DNA of 59,873 bases from Candidatus Rokuibacteriota bacterium (lineage in GTDB: Bacteria; Methylomirabilota; Methylomirabilia; Rokubacteriales; CSP1-6): the NCBI GenBank assembly GCA_003220535.1, contig QHSU01000094.1:1-59873 (forward strand), in the 5' to 3' direction. The notes under the pieces are model-generated. The model worked only from the letters and a program-made list of their open reading frames with translations, had not been told where the DNA came from and did not search any database. Both the position numbers and the translations under genes were made by a program. Below, in pieces: positions 25,400 through 34,862 of the stretch; positions within the stretch are counted from its first letter, which is position 1; each line of letters opens with the position of its first letter.

Positions 25400-27013
25400 T
25401 TACACCGCCGACATAGCGTACGTCCGGCGCAGGCGGTTGCGCAGCCGGACCGCAAACAGGTTCAGCAGCACGACGATCGCCAGCAGCAGGAGCGTCGTGA
25501 CGAATACCATCGGACGCGCTGCATCGACGTTCGGCGACTGGAAGCCAACGTCGTAGATGTGGAAGCCCAGGTGCATGAACTTCCGGTCGAGGTGCACGAA
25601 CGGCCAGAAGCCGTCGATCGGCAAGGCCGGGGCGAGCTTCACCACGCCCGTGATCATGAGCGGCGCCACCTCGCCCGCCGCGCGGGCCATGGCGAGGATG
25701 AGCCCCGTCAGGATCGACGGCATCACCGCGGGCAACACCACCCGGAGCGTCGTCTCGAGCTTGGTCGCGCCCAGCGCCAGGGACGCCTCGCGCATCCCCC
25801 GCGGGATCGCCGCCAGTCCCTCCTCGGTCGCGACGATCACGACGGGCACGGTGAGAAGGGCCAGCGTGAGCGAGGCCCAGAGGATCCCGCCGGTCCCGAA
25901 GGTCGGGCTGGGCAGCGCCTCGCTGAAGAAGACCCGGTCGATCGTGCCCCCGACGACATAGATGAAGAAGCCGACCCCGAAGACGCCGAAGACGATCGAC
26001 GGCACGCCCGCCAGGTTGTTGACGGCGATCCGCACCGCGCTGACGAACATGCCCTGCCGCGCATACTCGCGCAGGTAAAAGGCCGCGAGGACGCCGAGGG
26101 GCGTGACCATCACCGACATGATCAGGACCAGCATGACCGTGCCGAAGATCGCCGGGAACACACCGCCCTCGGTGTTCGACTCGCGGGGGTCGTCGGACAC
26201 GAACTCCCAGACGCGGGCGAGGTACCGGGCGGCCTTCCCCGGGAGGCCCATCGCGTTCGGCGTGTCGACGTGCAGGACCTGGATGAGGGGCAGGTACTTC
26301 TCCCTGCCGTCGTCGACAGTCATGCCGACGCTCGCGGTCAGGCGCGCCCGGAGGGCGGCGAGCCGCGCCTCCTGCTCCTGATAGCGGGCCTGCAGGGCCG
26401 CCATCTCCCCCTGGAGCGATTCGACCGTCGGTCCGCTCGTTACGCCCTTCAGCGTGAGGCGCTGGAGGCCGAGCCGGATTTTCTCCTGCGCGTGGTTGAT
26501 GGCGCCGACCTCCCCCTTCTCAATCCTCCTGATCTCCCGGCGCGCGCGCGCGGCCTCGGGCAGCCGGCGCTCGAGCTCGGCGAGGCCCTGGCCGGGTCCG
26601 GCCGCCACGATACGGTCGCCTTCCCGGACTTCCTTGATCGTCCCGATCAGGAGCCCCCACTCCGTGCGCTCCACCACCGCGACCTCCGGCGGGTAGTCCC
26701 GCCGAGCGATCGCTGCCTCGTCGACCCACTGGAAATCGGCACCGTAGAGGTCGCGGTTGGCGACCTTGAGCTTGATCCGGTAGTGCCCCGCGGCATCTGG
26801 AATCGCCTCGCGCTCGACCAGCTGGCCCGATATCTGTTTGCCGTCTCTGAGCGTGAGGCGCACGACATCGTTCGGCCAGAAGAAACCGGCTCCGTTCGCG
26901 ACGATGAGCCCCACGAGCCCGAGCACGAGCAGGAGGGCGAACGCCAGCGCGCCCCCGGTCAGCCAGATGAAGGGCTCGCCGCTACGCCAGAGCTGCCGCG
27001 TCCGGCCGCTCAC
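25400..27013 (-). CDS. pstA: Phosphate ABC transporter permease PstA, long form with periplasmic domain
   Basis: The protein has 537 residues against about 290 for ordinary PstA. A first membrane helix (LAFALLLVLGLVGLIVANG) is followed by about 230 residues of extracytoplasmic domain including a helical hairpin (ARARREIRRIEKGEV; LQARYQEQEARLAALRARL). The permease core follows from FGTVMLVLIMSVMVTPLG with the EAA-loop MREASLALGATKLETTLRV. GTG overlaps the pstC stop (GTGA). The long form is known from some gammaproteobacteria paired with an equally enlarged PstC, as here. The frame is open far upstream but that part is pstC in another frame. Confidence 0.93.
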   Translation of the reverse strand: MSGRTRQLWRSGEPFIWLTGGALAFALLLVLGLVGLIVANGAGFFWPNDVVRLTLRDGKQISGQLVEREAIPDAAGHYRIKLKVANRDLYGADFQWVDEAAIARRDYPPEVAVVERTEWGLLIGTIKEVREGDRIVAAGPGQGLAELERRLPEAARARREIRRIEKGEVGAINHAQEKIRLGLQRLTLKGVTSGPTVESLQGEMAALQARYQEQEARLAALRARLTASVGMTVDDGREKYLPLIQVLHVDTPNAMGLPGKAARYLARVWEFVSDDPRESNTEGGVFPAIFGTVMLVLIMSVMVTPLGVLAAFYLREYARQGMFVSAVRIAVNNLAGVPSIVFGVFGVGFFIYVVGGTIDRVFFSEALPSPTFGTGGILWASLTLALLTVPVVIVATEEGLAAIPRGMREASLALGATKLETTLRVVLPAVMPSILTGLILAMARAAGEVAPLMITGVVKLAPALPIDGFWPFVHLDRKFMHLGFHIYDVGFQSPNVDAARPMVFVTTLLLLAIVVLLNLFAVRLRNRLRRTYAMSAV

Positions 27014-29292
27014 AGGTAGCGGTACTTCTGCCGGAGCTTGAGGCGCACCAGCTCGGCGACGGTGTTCACCGCGAAGGTCAAGCAGAACAGGAGGAACGCC
27101 GCCAGGAAGAGCACGCGGAAGAGCGTCCCGGCCTCGGGCGCCTCCGGCAGCTCCACCGCGATGTTCGCGGAGAGTGCACGGAAGCCGTTGAAGATGGACC
27201 AGTCCATGACCGGCGTGTTCCCGGTCGCCATCAGGACGATCATCGTCTCGCCGACGGCGCGGCCGAAGCCGATCATGATCGCCGAGAAGATGCCGGGGCT
27301 GGCGGTCGGCAGGACGATCCGGACCGCCGTCTGCCAGCGGTTGGCCCCGAGGGCGAGCGAGCCGGCGCGCAGATGCTGCGGCACGTTCGCGAGCGAATCC
27401 TCGGCGATAGTGAAGATGATCGGGATCACCGCGAAGCCCATCGCGATCCCGACCACGAGCGAGTTGCGCTGATCGTAGGTGAGCCCGAGGACGGTCAGGA
27501 GCCAGCCACGGTAGCTCCCGGCGAGCAGCGTCCGCTCGACCAGCCCGCCGAGCGCCAGCGCCACCGCCGCGCTGCCCACGACGACGGGCAGGACCATCAA
27601 CATCTCCGTCCCGGTCCGGAAGCGGCTGCGGATCGCCGCCGGCACCGCCAGCCACCCGACGAGCGCGACCAGGATTCCGAGGGCCACGACCACCGGCATC
27701 AGGAACAGGCCCGGGACGATCCGATCGACCACGGGCGCGAGCCAGAGTCCCGCGAAGAATCCCAGCACGACGCTCGGCAGCGCCGCCATGATCTCGACGA
27801 CCGGCTTCACGTAGGCTTTGATCGTGGGATGCATGAACTCGCTCACGTAGATGGCGGCGAGGAGGGCGATCGGCACCGCGAACAGGAGCGCATAGAAGGT
27901 CCCCTTCAGCGTCCCGTAGACGAGCGGTGTCAGGCTGAGCTTCGCCTCGAAGTCGTCGGTCCCGCCCGTCGACTGCCAGACCCACGCGGGCTCGGAGTAC
28001 CCCTCGTACCAGACCTTGCCGAAGAGGGTACCGAGGGTGACTTCCGGATGCGGATTGTCGACCTGCCACTGCGTGACGCCTCCGGCCCCGTCGACCGCAA
28101 GGATCGCATCGGACTTGGGGGCGAAGGCGATCCCCCGGAGTGCCGCCGCCGCAGTACCGATCGAGAGCAATGTCTGGCCGGAGGTGCCGTAGTGGATCTG
28201 GACCTGGCCTTTGGCGTCCGCCGTCGCAAAGCCTTTGTCACGCTTCGACGCGTCGACGGCGACGACCGGCCCGGAGTGCCCCCGGAACCGGTGGATACGC
28301 GTGAGCCGACGCTCGCCGCCGGTGGGCCCGGGTACGATCTGCCAGGTCGAGACACCGCCCACGCCGTCGCCGGACACGAGCGTCCGGTCGCCGATGAGCA
28401 ATCCGAGCACCGTCACCGGTGCGTTGCCCTCCTGCGCGACTCCGGCTCGCTTCGGACTCTGTGCCTCGCGCATGTCGTACCAGATGAGCTGGCCACGCGA
28501 TGTCCCGATGAACAGGTCCTCGCCGCGTCCGTCCAGCCGGAGGGAAGTAATCTCACCGTCGAGCGCGATCGGCAGCGACATGCTCGACTCTTCTTTGCGG
28601 CTCGGGCCGACCAGCGCCTTCTTCTCGACGACGCTATGGACGACCAGCTCGGTTGGCCCGACCTGGGCGACCGTCAGCGGTCCACCACCCGTCAGCGCGC
28701 TCGTCAGGCGGAGGATCGGCCGCTTCCGTCCCGCGTCGAGATTCGTGGGCGCACCGAACTCGGGCTGCGGCGTCACCGTGCGCTTGCCGTCCAGGAACGC
28801 CACATCGAACTTGACGTCGAGCGGAAGCGACCGGCCGTCGGAGGTGCCGAGGAGGTAGACGCCTTTCCCCAGCGCGGCGACGGTCGTGATGGTGGCGCCG
28901 CCCAGACCTGGTGCCGTCGCGGCTGCCAGCGACCGGCTTCCGTCGAGCGCGGCGAGCGCCACGACGCCGTCCCGGGTGACAACGAACGCAACCGCCCGAT
29001 ACTCGTCGACCCCGACCGAGTCGCCCGGGGCAGCCACCGTCGTTGTCGTCGCCGGCCCATAGGTGCCGACGAGCGACGCCGTCGGCTTCTTGAAGAGCGG
29101 ATAGACCTCGGCGGCGATGACGACGAGGATGGCCAGGATCGAGGCGACGATGACGATGCCACCGAGAACGACGAATCGCGACGAGATCCGGTCGAGCAAG
29201 ATTCGCCGACTCGTGCGGGTGCGGCCGACGCCGAGCGGGCGGGCCGGCGGGACCGGCTCGCCCGTTCTGAGAGTTTCTAGACTGGTGGCCAC
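27010..29292 (-). CDS. pstC: Phosphate ABC transporter permease PstC, long form with beta-propeller-like insert
   Basis: The protein has 760 residues, more than twice the usual length. One membrane helix (FVVLGGIVIVASILAILVV, residues about 40-60) is followed by about 370 residues of periplasmic sequence with WD40-like blades (RLDGRGEDLFIGTSRGQLI, RFRGHSGPVVAVDASKRDK). The PstC permease core then starts near residue 455 (KGTFYALLFAVPIALLAAIY, EAA loop LRAGSLALGANRWQTAVR). It pairs with the long PstA. The start codon follows the pstS stop directly. Confidence 0.94.
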   Translation of the reverse strand: MATSLETLRTGEPVPPARPLGVGRTRTSRRILLDRISSRFVVLGGIVIVASILAILVVIAAEVYPLFKKPTASLVGTYGPATTTTVAAPGDSVGVDEYRAVAFVVTRDGVVALAALDGSRSLAAATAPGLGGATITTVAALGKGVYLLGTSDGRSLPLDVKFDVAFLDGKRTVTPQPEFGAPTNLDAGRKRPILRLTSALTGGGPLTVAQVGPTELVVHSVVEKKALVGPSRKEESSMSLPIALDGEITSLRLDGRGEDLFIGTSRGQLIWYDMREAQSPKRAGVAQEGNAPVTVLGLLIGDRTLVSGDGVGGVSTWQIVPGPTGGERRLTRIHRFRGHSGPVVAVDASKRDKGFATADAKGQVQIHYGTSGQTLLSIGTAAAALRGIAFAPKSDAILAVDGAGGVTQWQVDNPHPEVTLGTLFGKVWYEGYSEPAWVWQSTGGTDDFEAKLSLTPLVYGTLKGTFYALLFAVPIALLAAIYVSEFMHPTIKAYVKPVVEIMAALPSVVLGFFAGLWLAPVVDRIVPGLFLMPVVVALGILVALVGWLAVPAAIRSRFRTGTEMLMVLPVVVGSAAVALALGGLVERTLLAGSYRGWLLTVLGLTYDQRNSLVVGIAMGFAVIPIIFTIAEDSLANVPQHLRAGSLALGANRWQTAVRIVLPTASPGIFSAIMIGFGRAVGETMIVLMATGNTPVMDWSIFNGFRALSANIAVELPEAPEAGTLFRVLFLAAFLLFCLTFAVNTVAELVRLKLRQKYRYL

Positions 29293-30267
29293 TTACTGGA
29301 TTTTGCCCAGCTCTTCCTTCACGATCGGCGCGGGGATCGGGAAGTATCCGTCCTTCACGACGACCTCCTGCCCTTCCTTGGAAAGCACGAGCTTGACGAA
29401 CTCGCGGGTCAGCGGGTCGAGCGGCTTGCCGGGCGCGCGGTTGACGTACACGTAGAGGAAGCGCGAGAGCGGGTAGCTCCCGGCGTAGGCGTTGTCCTGG
29501 TCCGCGTCATAGCACTTGTCGCCTTCCTTCTCGGCGAGCGGGACGGCGCGCACCCCCGCCGTCGCGTAGCCGATGCCGCTGTAGCCGACCGCGAACCGGT
29601 CCACCGTCACGCCCTGGACCACCGACGCAGAGCCGGGCTGCTCCTTCACCGAGTCCTTGTAGTCACCATTCTTGAGCGTGTGCTCCTTGAAGAACCCGTA
29701 CGTGCCCGAGGCCGAGTTGCGGCCGTAGAGGCTGATCGGCTTCGAGGCCCACTCTCCCGTCAGGCCGAGCTGTGCCCAGGTCGTGATGTCTTCCTTGTAG
29801 CCCTGTCGCCGCGACTTCGAGAAGACCGCGTCCACCTGCGCGAGCGTCAGGCACTTGACCGGGTTGTCCTTGTTCACGAACACGCCGAGGGCGTCGACCG
29901 AGGTGCGGATCTGGGTCGGCTTGTAGCCGTACTTCTTCTCGAACTGGTCGATCTCGGTCCCCTTCATCGCGCGCGACATCGGCCCGAGCTGGGCGGTGCC
30001 GGCGATGAGCGCCGGCGGCGCCGTCGAGGACCCCTTGCCTTCGATCTGGATCTTGGCGTTCGGGTAGAACTTGCTGAACGTCTCGGCCCAGAGGGTCATC
30101 AGGTTGTTGAGCGAGTCCGAGCCGATGCTGTTGATGTTGCCGCTGACGCCGCTCGTCGGCCGGTACGGCTGGAGCGCCGGGTCGAGCTTCGGCGGTCCCA
30201 CCGCCAACGCCAGACTCCCTCCCATCACGATGAGAGCCGCGAGCATCACCGCGCATACGTTCTTCAT
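29293..30267 (-). CDS. pstS: Periplasmic phosphate-binding protein PstS
   Basis: Length is 324 residues. Signal peptide (MLAALIVMGGSLALAVG), then INSIGSDSLNNLMTLWAETF, KGSSTAPPALIAGTAQLGPMSR and NSASGTYGFFKEH, the phosphate-contact loops of the PstS family. It captures phosphate in the periplasm for PstC/PstA. It is preceded by a Pho box that overlaps the end of phoB and has an ATG with AAGGAGA upstream. Confidence 0.96.
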   Translation of the reverse strand: MKNVCAVMLAALIVMGGSLALAVGPPKLDPALQPYRPTSGVSGNINSIGSDSLNNLMTLWAETFSKFYPNAKIQIEGKGSSTAPPALIAGTAQLGPMSRAMKGTEIDQFEKKYGYKPTQIRTSVDALGVFVNKDNPVKCLTLAQVDAVFSKSRRQGYKEDITTWAQLGLTGEWASKPISLYGRNSASGTYGFFKEHTLKNGDYKDSVKEQPGSASVVQGVTVDRFAVGYSGIGYATAGVRAVPLAEKEGDKCYDADQDNAYAGSYPLSRFLYVYVNRAPGKPLDPLTREFVKLVLSKEGQEVVVKDGYFPIPAPIVKEELGKIQ

Positions 30268-30401
30268 CCGTCGGTCTCCTTGAACGAGAGTCGCGCCCCG
30301 GCCGGCGGAGCCCCGGCTCCGCGACGGCCGGCGGCGCGCACCGCCTCTTGTTCTCTCCGAGCTATGTTCACGCGCCCGTGTTTCGACGACATAAAGCGCG
30401 C

Positions 30402-30419
30402 GTTACAAACGTGTTACGG
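30402..30419 (-). promoter_or_regulatory. Pho box upstream of pstS
   Basis: On the minus strand CCGTAAC-ACGT-TTGTAAC gives two 7-bp units 11 bp apart, the geometry of a PhoB-binding Pho box (CTGTCAT-N4-CTGTNAC). A TTTATG about 7 nt downstream could serve as the -10. The box overlaps the last codons of phoB. Confidence 0.65.
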
Positions 30420-31172
30420 CTTGTCCCGGAAACGGTATCCGACGCCCCGGACGGTCTCGATCCCGGGCTCCTCGAGCTTCGCGGACGCAAACTTGCCGCG
30501 CAGGCGCGCCACGTGGACGTCCACCGTCCTGGGCTCGACGAAGCCGTCGCGGCCCCAGACCATGTCGAGCAGCTCCTCACGCCCGAACACGCGTCCGGGG
30601 GTCCCGACCAGCGTGGCGAGGAGCTCGAACTCTTTCGGCGTCAGCTCGACCTGGCGACCCTTCATCCGGACCTCGAAGCGATAGCGGTCGATCTCCAGGT
30701 CGCCGACCTTGAGGCTGGCCTTCTTTTCTTTGGCGTCGGCCTGCCGGCCGCGGCGAAGGACCGCCCGGATCCGGGCGATCAGCTCGCGGGGTGAGAAGGG
30801 CTTGGTCACGTAGTCGTCGGCCCCGACCTCGAAGCCGAGGACCTTGTCCCCTTCCTCGACACGACCACTCACCATGATCACGGGGATCGTCGCCAGCTCG
30901 GGATCCTTCTTGAGGCGCCGGCAGACCTCCCAGCCGTTGAGCTGCGGGACCATGATGTCGAGCAGCAGCACGTCGGGGCGGTGCTCCCGGGCGAGCCGGA
31001 GCGCGTCGTTTCCATTTGCGGTCAGGACGACGTCGTACCCCTCTTTCGTGAGGTTGTAGCGAATCAGCTCGGCCACGTCCTGTTCGTCCTCGACGAGGAG
31101 CACCCGTCCAATACGCTGGCGTCCCGGCTGGCCGGCCCCAGGCAGGACGCGGCGTCGGTCCGTGGCCATCAT
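30414..31172 (-). CDS. phoB: PhoB-type response regulator
   Basis: The 252-residue protein has an OmpR/PhoB-class layout: receiver with LLVEDEQDVAELI, phosphoacceptor in DVLLLDIMVPQLNG and TKPFSPRELIARI, then a winged helix with LTPKEFELLATLV and RTVDVHVARLRGKF. Start at 31172 is chosen because GGGAGG precedes it by 5 nt; an upstream ATG exists at 31196. It is the first gene of the pst series. No cognate kinase is adjacent, but a PhoR-like kinase lies at 40915. Confidence 0.92.
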   Translation of the reverse strand: MMATDRRRVLPGAGQPGRQRIGRVLLVEDEQDVAELIRYNLTKEGYDVVLTANGNDALRLAREHRPDVLLLDIMVPQLNGWEVCRRLKKDPELATIPVIMVSGRVEEGDKVLGFEVGADDYVTKPFSPRELIARIRAVLRRGRQADAKEKKASLKVGDLEIDRYRFEVRMKGRQVELTPKEFELLATLVGTPGRVFGREELLDMVWGRDGFVEPRTVDVHVARLRGKFASAKLEEPGIETVRGVGYRFRDKP

Positions 31173-31220
31173 GTCGACCTCCCGTGCGGTGCTCATCGTA
31201 GCGGAGTGTCGACGCAGGGG

Positions 31221-31238
31221 GTTACAGGACGATGACGG
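31221..31238 (-). promoter_or_regulatory. Pho box upstream of phoB
   Basis: Minus strand CCGTCAT-CGTC-CTGTAAC is a close match to the Pho box consensus with units 11 bp apart, about 50 nt before the phoB start. It predicts positive autoregulation of phoB and induction of the pst operon under phosphate limitation. Confidence 0.75.
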
Positions 31239-31285
31239 GCGAGTAAATCTTGGGTGACAGGGTCAGGGCTGGATGACGGCTCCCC

Positions 31286-32338
31286 TCACGTCGAGAGGAG
31301 ACTCTTGACCACGCCGACGAGCGCCGCGAAGTCGATTCCTCCCGTGACCTCCACCAGGGCCACTCGACTGTAGAGCTTCGCGTAGCGATCGCGCTCGGCG
31401 TCGCTCATCGGAGATCCGGGCGCGCGGTCGAGATCGAAGGCGCCGAGATTCTTGTAGACCAGCGGGAGCGCATCGAGCGCCTCCTCGATCGCGAGCGGCC
31501 GGACACGAAGCCCCTGGCCGCCTCGCTGCCACCTCAGCAGGACCAGCGCCGCCATCTGCCCGCGCAACTCGACGGTCCCGTCGCCGTAGATGCCGTCGAG
31601 GTCGACGTCCGACTTGCGCTCGAGCTCCCACAGCTCGCCGGCCGGCAGCGCGGCGAGAGCGGCGCGATCGGCGGCGGCGAGGAGCGCGCAGAGCCGCGGA
31701 TGGCCCACGAGCGTGCCCGGATTGACGCGCGGCTGCTTGGGATAGCCGAGCGCCTCGACCATATCCGGCATGGGCTTGGCGAGGACGCGGTCGTTGGAGA
31801 GGCAGCGGAAGCCCGCCTCGACGAGGTGCAGCGCCGACGTCGACTTTCCGGCACCGGGCGGTCCGGCGAGGGCGGCGGTCCGTTGGTCGAGCGACACGGC
31901 GGAGGCGTGGAGCAGAACGTGACCCCGGCCCATCACGACCTTTGCGTAGCAGTTGTTGACGAGGTTGACGCCCTGGTTCAGGTTCGCGCCGATATCGCCG
32001 GCCGCGAACGCGCCGCCGGGCCAGAGTCCGATCAGGACTCCGGTCATCCGCTTGAGGACCAGGCGGCCGCCCGGCACATCCTGCGTCGCCTCCTTCGGTC
32101 GCCGGCCGCCGTCCCGCACGACGTCGACGAACGTCCCGTCGACCGGCACCGTGCCCTGGATGAGGCTCACCTCCGCCAGCGGCGCCGCGCCGTCGGCGAT
32201 CACGTACGGCCGGAAGTACGACGCCAGGCGCATCCGGATGTCTGGATCGTTGGTCCTCACCCTGATCGGCACGTCCGCAAAGGACAGCGAGAGAGTGTGG
32301 GGCGCCGCCACCCCTCGGATGAGCGACGCGGGGCTCAC
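31286..32338 (-). CDS. HprK-related kinase B (GAK system kinase)
   Basis: This 350-residue P-loop protein has Walker A AGPPGAGKST at about residues 158-167, preceded by LLHASAVSL as in HPr kinase C-terminal domains (H of the HASAV box) and followed by CLSNDRVLAKP. It corresponds to the HprK-related kinase B family of the GAK (grasp, amphi-Trp, kinase) cluster. The substrate is unknown; a protein or small-molecule phosphoryl transfer is inferred from the fold. The GTG start overlaps the ATP-grasp stop (GTGA). It is the last gene of the minus-strand cluster. Confidence 0.85.
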   Translation of the reverse strand: MSPASLIRGVAAPHTLSLSFADVPIRVRTNDPDIRMRLASYFRPYVIADGAAPLAEVSLIQGTVPVDGTFVDVVRDGGRRPKEATQDVPGGRLVLKRMTGVLIGLWPGGAFAAGDIGANLNQGVNLVNNCYAKVVMGRGHVLLHASAVSLDQRTAALAGPPGAGKSTSALHLVEAGFRCLSNDRVLAKPMPDMVEALGYPKQPRVNPGTLVGHPRLCALLAAADRAALAALPAGELWELERKSDVDLDGIYGDGTVELRGQMAALVLLRWQRGGQGLRVRPLAIEEALDALPLVYKNLGAFDLDRAPGSPMSDAERDRYAKLYSRVALVEVTGGIDFAALVGVVKSLLST

Positions 32339-33219
32339 CGCCGCACCTGACTGAACTGCCGGAGCACCACGTCCGCCAGCATGGGCGCCGCGTCGACACC
32401 GCAACCGTTCAGGAGCCCACGAAACCCGCCGAACGCGCTCACCTCGAGAACGTTGAAGCGCCCGTCGGAGTCTTCGATCAGATCCACGCCGGTGAAGACG
32501 AGGCCGAAGTGGCGCGCGGCCTCGACGGCAATCGCCACCGTGTCCGGCCCGGGGTCCGCCTTTTCGTAGCGTCCGCCGGAGAGAATCGTCGTCATCCAGT
32601 GGTCCTCGGCCGCGACCCGCCAGTAGGCGCCGATGCACCGCCCGTCGAGCACCGCCACGCCGAGGTCCCGTCCCGGATGCTTGACGAAGCGCTGCAGGTA
32701 GAACGGTCCGTCGTCGCGGTACGACTCCAGCTGGACCCGGAGATCGCGCGTCGGCTCCAGACGTCGCATGCCGCGGCCCTTCGAGGTGAAGAGCGGCTTG
32801 AGGACGGCCGTGCCGAAGCGCTCGACAGCAGCGGCGGCCTCGTCGACGTCCTCGGTGACGGTCGTGGCCGGAACGGGCAGCCCGGCCCGAACGAGCTCGC
32901 ACGTCATCCGGTAGCGGTTCACGGCGACGTGCAGGCGGTCCGGGGCACTCAGGACCGGAACGCCCGAGGCCTCCAGGTGGCGCAGCATCCCGATGCGCTC
33001 CTGGACACTCCACCCGTCGGCGGTGTCGCCGAGCTTCTTGACCACGGCGCCGGCGAGCCCCTCGAGCGGCTCACCGCGATGGAAGAGCCGGCGGTCGGGG
33101 AGTCGGAGGCTGCACGCGGCCAGATCGACGACGCCGGCGTCCGCCCCCGCGGACCGGAGCGCGGCCGCCAGCCGCTCCGTGGACCAGGCACCTGGCTGGC
33201 CGACGACGGCGATCTTCAC
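32335..33219 (-). CDS. GAK-system ATP-grasp enzyme
   Basis: The 294-residue ATP-grasp protein of RimK/GshB type shows KIAVVGQPGAWSTERL at the N-terminus, the ATP lysine region AVLKPLFTSKGRGM, FYLQRFVKHPGRD, YWRVA, and the metal site FTGVDLIEDSDGRFNVLEVS. ATP-grasp enzymes ligate a carboxylate to an amine or thiol; in this system the partners are unknown. GTG start overlaps the stop of the PhoU-phosphotransferase gene. Tight coupling to the kinase suggests that they act in the same complex or on the same molecule. Confidence 0.87.
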   Translation of the reverse strand: MKIAVVGQPGAWSTERLAAALRSAGADAGVVDLAACSLRLPDRRLFHRGEPLEGLAGAVVKKLGDTADGWSVQERIGMLRHLEASGVPVLSAPDRLHVAVNRYRMTCELVRAGLPVPATTVTEDVDEAAAAVERFGTAVLKPLFTSKGRGMRRLEPTRDLRVQLESYRDDGPFYLQRFVKHPGRDLGVAVLDGRCIGAYWRVAAEDHWMTTILSGGRYEKADPGPDTVAIAVEAARHFGLVFTGVDLIEDSDGRFNVLEVSAFGGFRGLLNGCGVDAAPMLADVVLRQFSQVRR

Positions 33220-34814
33220 GCGGCGACGGCGGTGGCGCGCTCGAGGAGCCGCACGCCCTGCAGGAAGATCGACCTCGCGAACTCGAAGTCGGCCACGACG
33301 CGGCCCGAGGTGATGAACGAGCGCGCCTGCGAGAGCGTGAGCCGCGTCTCGAAGTGGTCGTCGCCCACCCGGCGGGCGAATTCGAGCGCGAACTCGCGGA
33401 TGAGCTCGTTGATCTGCCCGAGATCGGCGGCCACGTGCCCGTCCTCGATCGGGTTGCGAATGTTCGAGACCAGCAGCACGCCGATGTCTTGCAGATAGTC
33501 GCCCGGACCGCTGCGGTGCACGTCGATGAAGTACACCCGGTCCTGCTCGGCGTCGTAGACGATGTTGTTGGCGTTGAAGTCGCCGTGCAGGCGGACCGAC
33601 ACCGGCGGCGCCAGCGCGGCCTCGAGGTCGGCGGCGCGATCGAGCAGGTCGGCGAGCGAGCCGTGGGCGATCCCGAAGACCCGGCTCTCGCCGCCGCGCA
33701 GCGCCTCGAGCTTCGGGTGGAGCGCGAAGAGCTCCGGCAGCCGTTCCCGGATCTGCCGGGCGTAGTCGATCCGCGGCGGCTCTTTCACCAGGGTGGCCGA
33801 CCAGATGTCGCGGACGGTCTCGAGGAGCCGCTGGGTCGCGCGGACCTTCTCGTCCCAGCTCCGCGTGATGTAGACGTCGCGCAGCAGGCTCCCGCGCAGG
33901 AACTGGCCCAGGAACGACAGCCGGCCGTCCTCGCGGTGGCGCGCCTTGACGTCGGGCACGAGACCCGGGACGATCCGGTTCCATGCGTCCATCTCGCGGA
34001 TCTCCTCGTCGATCTTGCGCTCGTCGCCTTCCTTCCAGATCAGGGGCTCGCTCTGACCGACCGCGACGCGGCCGACGCGCGCGCCGCTGATGCCGCCCCA
34101 GATCTGCCGGAAGTCGAGCGCGCCCTCGGCGTGCGGCGCGACGGCGCCGGCCACGTGCTCGAGGTGCAGGTACTGGTGGAGCTTGAGCCGCTCGCCGGTG
34201 AGGATGAAGAGCGTCGTCTCGCCGATGTTCAGGATTGAGTCGCCGATCCGCTCCAGGAACTTCGCGACGAAGAGATTCGTGATGACGAACGCCGGATCCT
34301 GATTCGGCTGGGCGAGGCGCCGGAACGTCTCCTGCAGGGCGTCGCGGTACTGGCGGTCGAGCTCGAGCTCGCAGCGGCAGGCGTGCTTCGCCTTGTCGGC
34401 GCTCGCGTCGGTGAACGCGGTGATGACCTCGTCGAGCGCGGCCAGCGCCACCCGCGCCGGGCCCGCGAGATCGAACGGGATCGGGCGGGACGCGAGGCGC
34501 GACACGTGGACCGCCTGCTCGGCGATGTTGACCGCGTAGTCACCGAGCTTCTCGAGGTTCAGCGCCACGCGGAAGACGCCGCGGAGCTGGCGCGAGCGTA
34601 CGCCGTTGGGCTCTTCGCCGGCGATGCGCTCGAAGCACTTCACCTCGATGAGGCCGAGCAGGTTGTCGACCTGGTCGTCCTTCTGGGTGATCTGCTCGGC
34701 GAGCCGCGGGTCCCGCTGGAAGAACGCCGTCATGCTTCTGATGAGCTGCGACTGGACGAGCCGCGCCATCATGGCGAGGTCCTGGCCGAGGTCTTCGCGC
34801 AGGACACTAGTCAC
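33216..34814 (-). CDS. PhoU-like domain fused to an aminoglycoside-phosphotransferase-type kinase
   Basis: The protein has 532 residues. Residues 1-220 form a PhoU pair of helical bundles (LEKLGDYAVNIAEQAV; LERIGDSILNIGETT). Residues about 240-530 match the APH/ChoK kinase fold: catalytic loop VRLHGDFNANNIVYD and metal site VYFIDVHRSGPGDY. The two halves are joined in one frame with no break. It lies between the amphi-Trp genes and the ATP-grasp gene and overlaps the latter. A phosphate-status sensor controlling a small-molecule kinase is a plausible reading, as inference. Confidence 0.85.
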   Translation of the reverse strand: MTSVLREDLGQDLAMMARLVQSQLIRSMTAFFQRDPRLAEQITQKDDQVDNLLGLIEVKCFERIAGEEPNGVRSRQLRGVFRVALNLEKLGDYAVNIAEQAVHVSRLASRPIPFDLAGPARVALAALDEVITAFTDASADKAKHACRCELELDRQYRDALQETFRRLAQPNQDPAFVITNLFVAKFLERIGDSILNIGETTLFILTGERLKLHQYLHLEHVAGAVAPHAEGALDFRQIWGGISGARVGRVAVGQSEPLIWKEGDERKIDEEIREMDAWNRIVPGLVPDVKARHREDGRLSFLGQFLRGSLLRDVYITRSWDEKVRATQRLLETVRDIWSATLVKEPPRIDYARQIRERLPELFALHPKLEALRGGESRVFGIAHGSLADLLDRAADLEAALAPPVSVRLHGDFNANNIVYDAEQDRVYFIDVHRSGPGDYLQDIGVLLVSNIRNPIEDGHVAADLGQINELIREFALEFARRVGDDHFETRLTLSQARSFITSGRVVADFEFARSIFLQGVRLLERATAVAA

Positions 34815-34862
34815 GGATCGGTCTCTGATCCGGGATCGGGTCGCGGAGCGGAGCGGGAACGG

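Noticed and set aside
27014..28069. N-terminal extension of the pstA frame into pstC
   Set aside because: The sequence is arginine/glycine-rich nonsense antagonistic to the pstC frame; pstA starts at the GTG overlapping the pstC stop.
25178..29280. Long plus-strand frames opposite the pst genes
   Set aside because: They are antisense shadows with Arg/Asp/His-rich translations and no domain, running against six well-supported genes.
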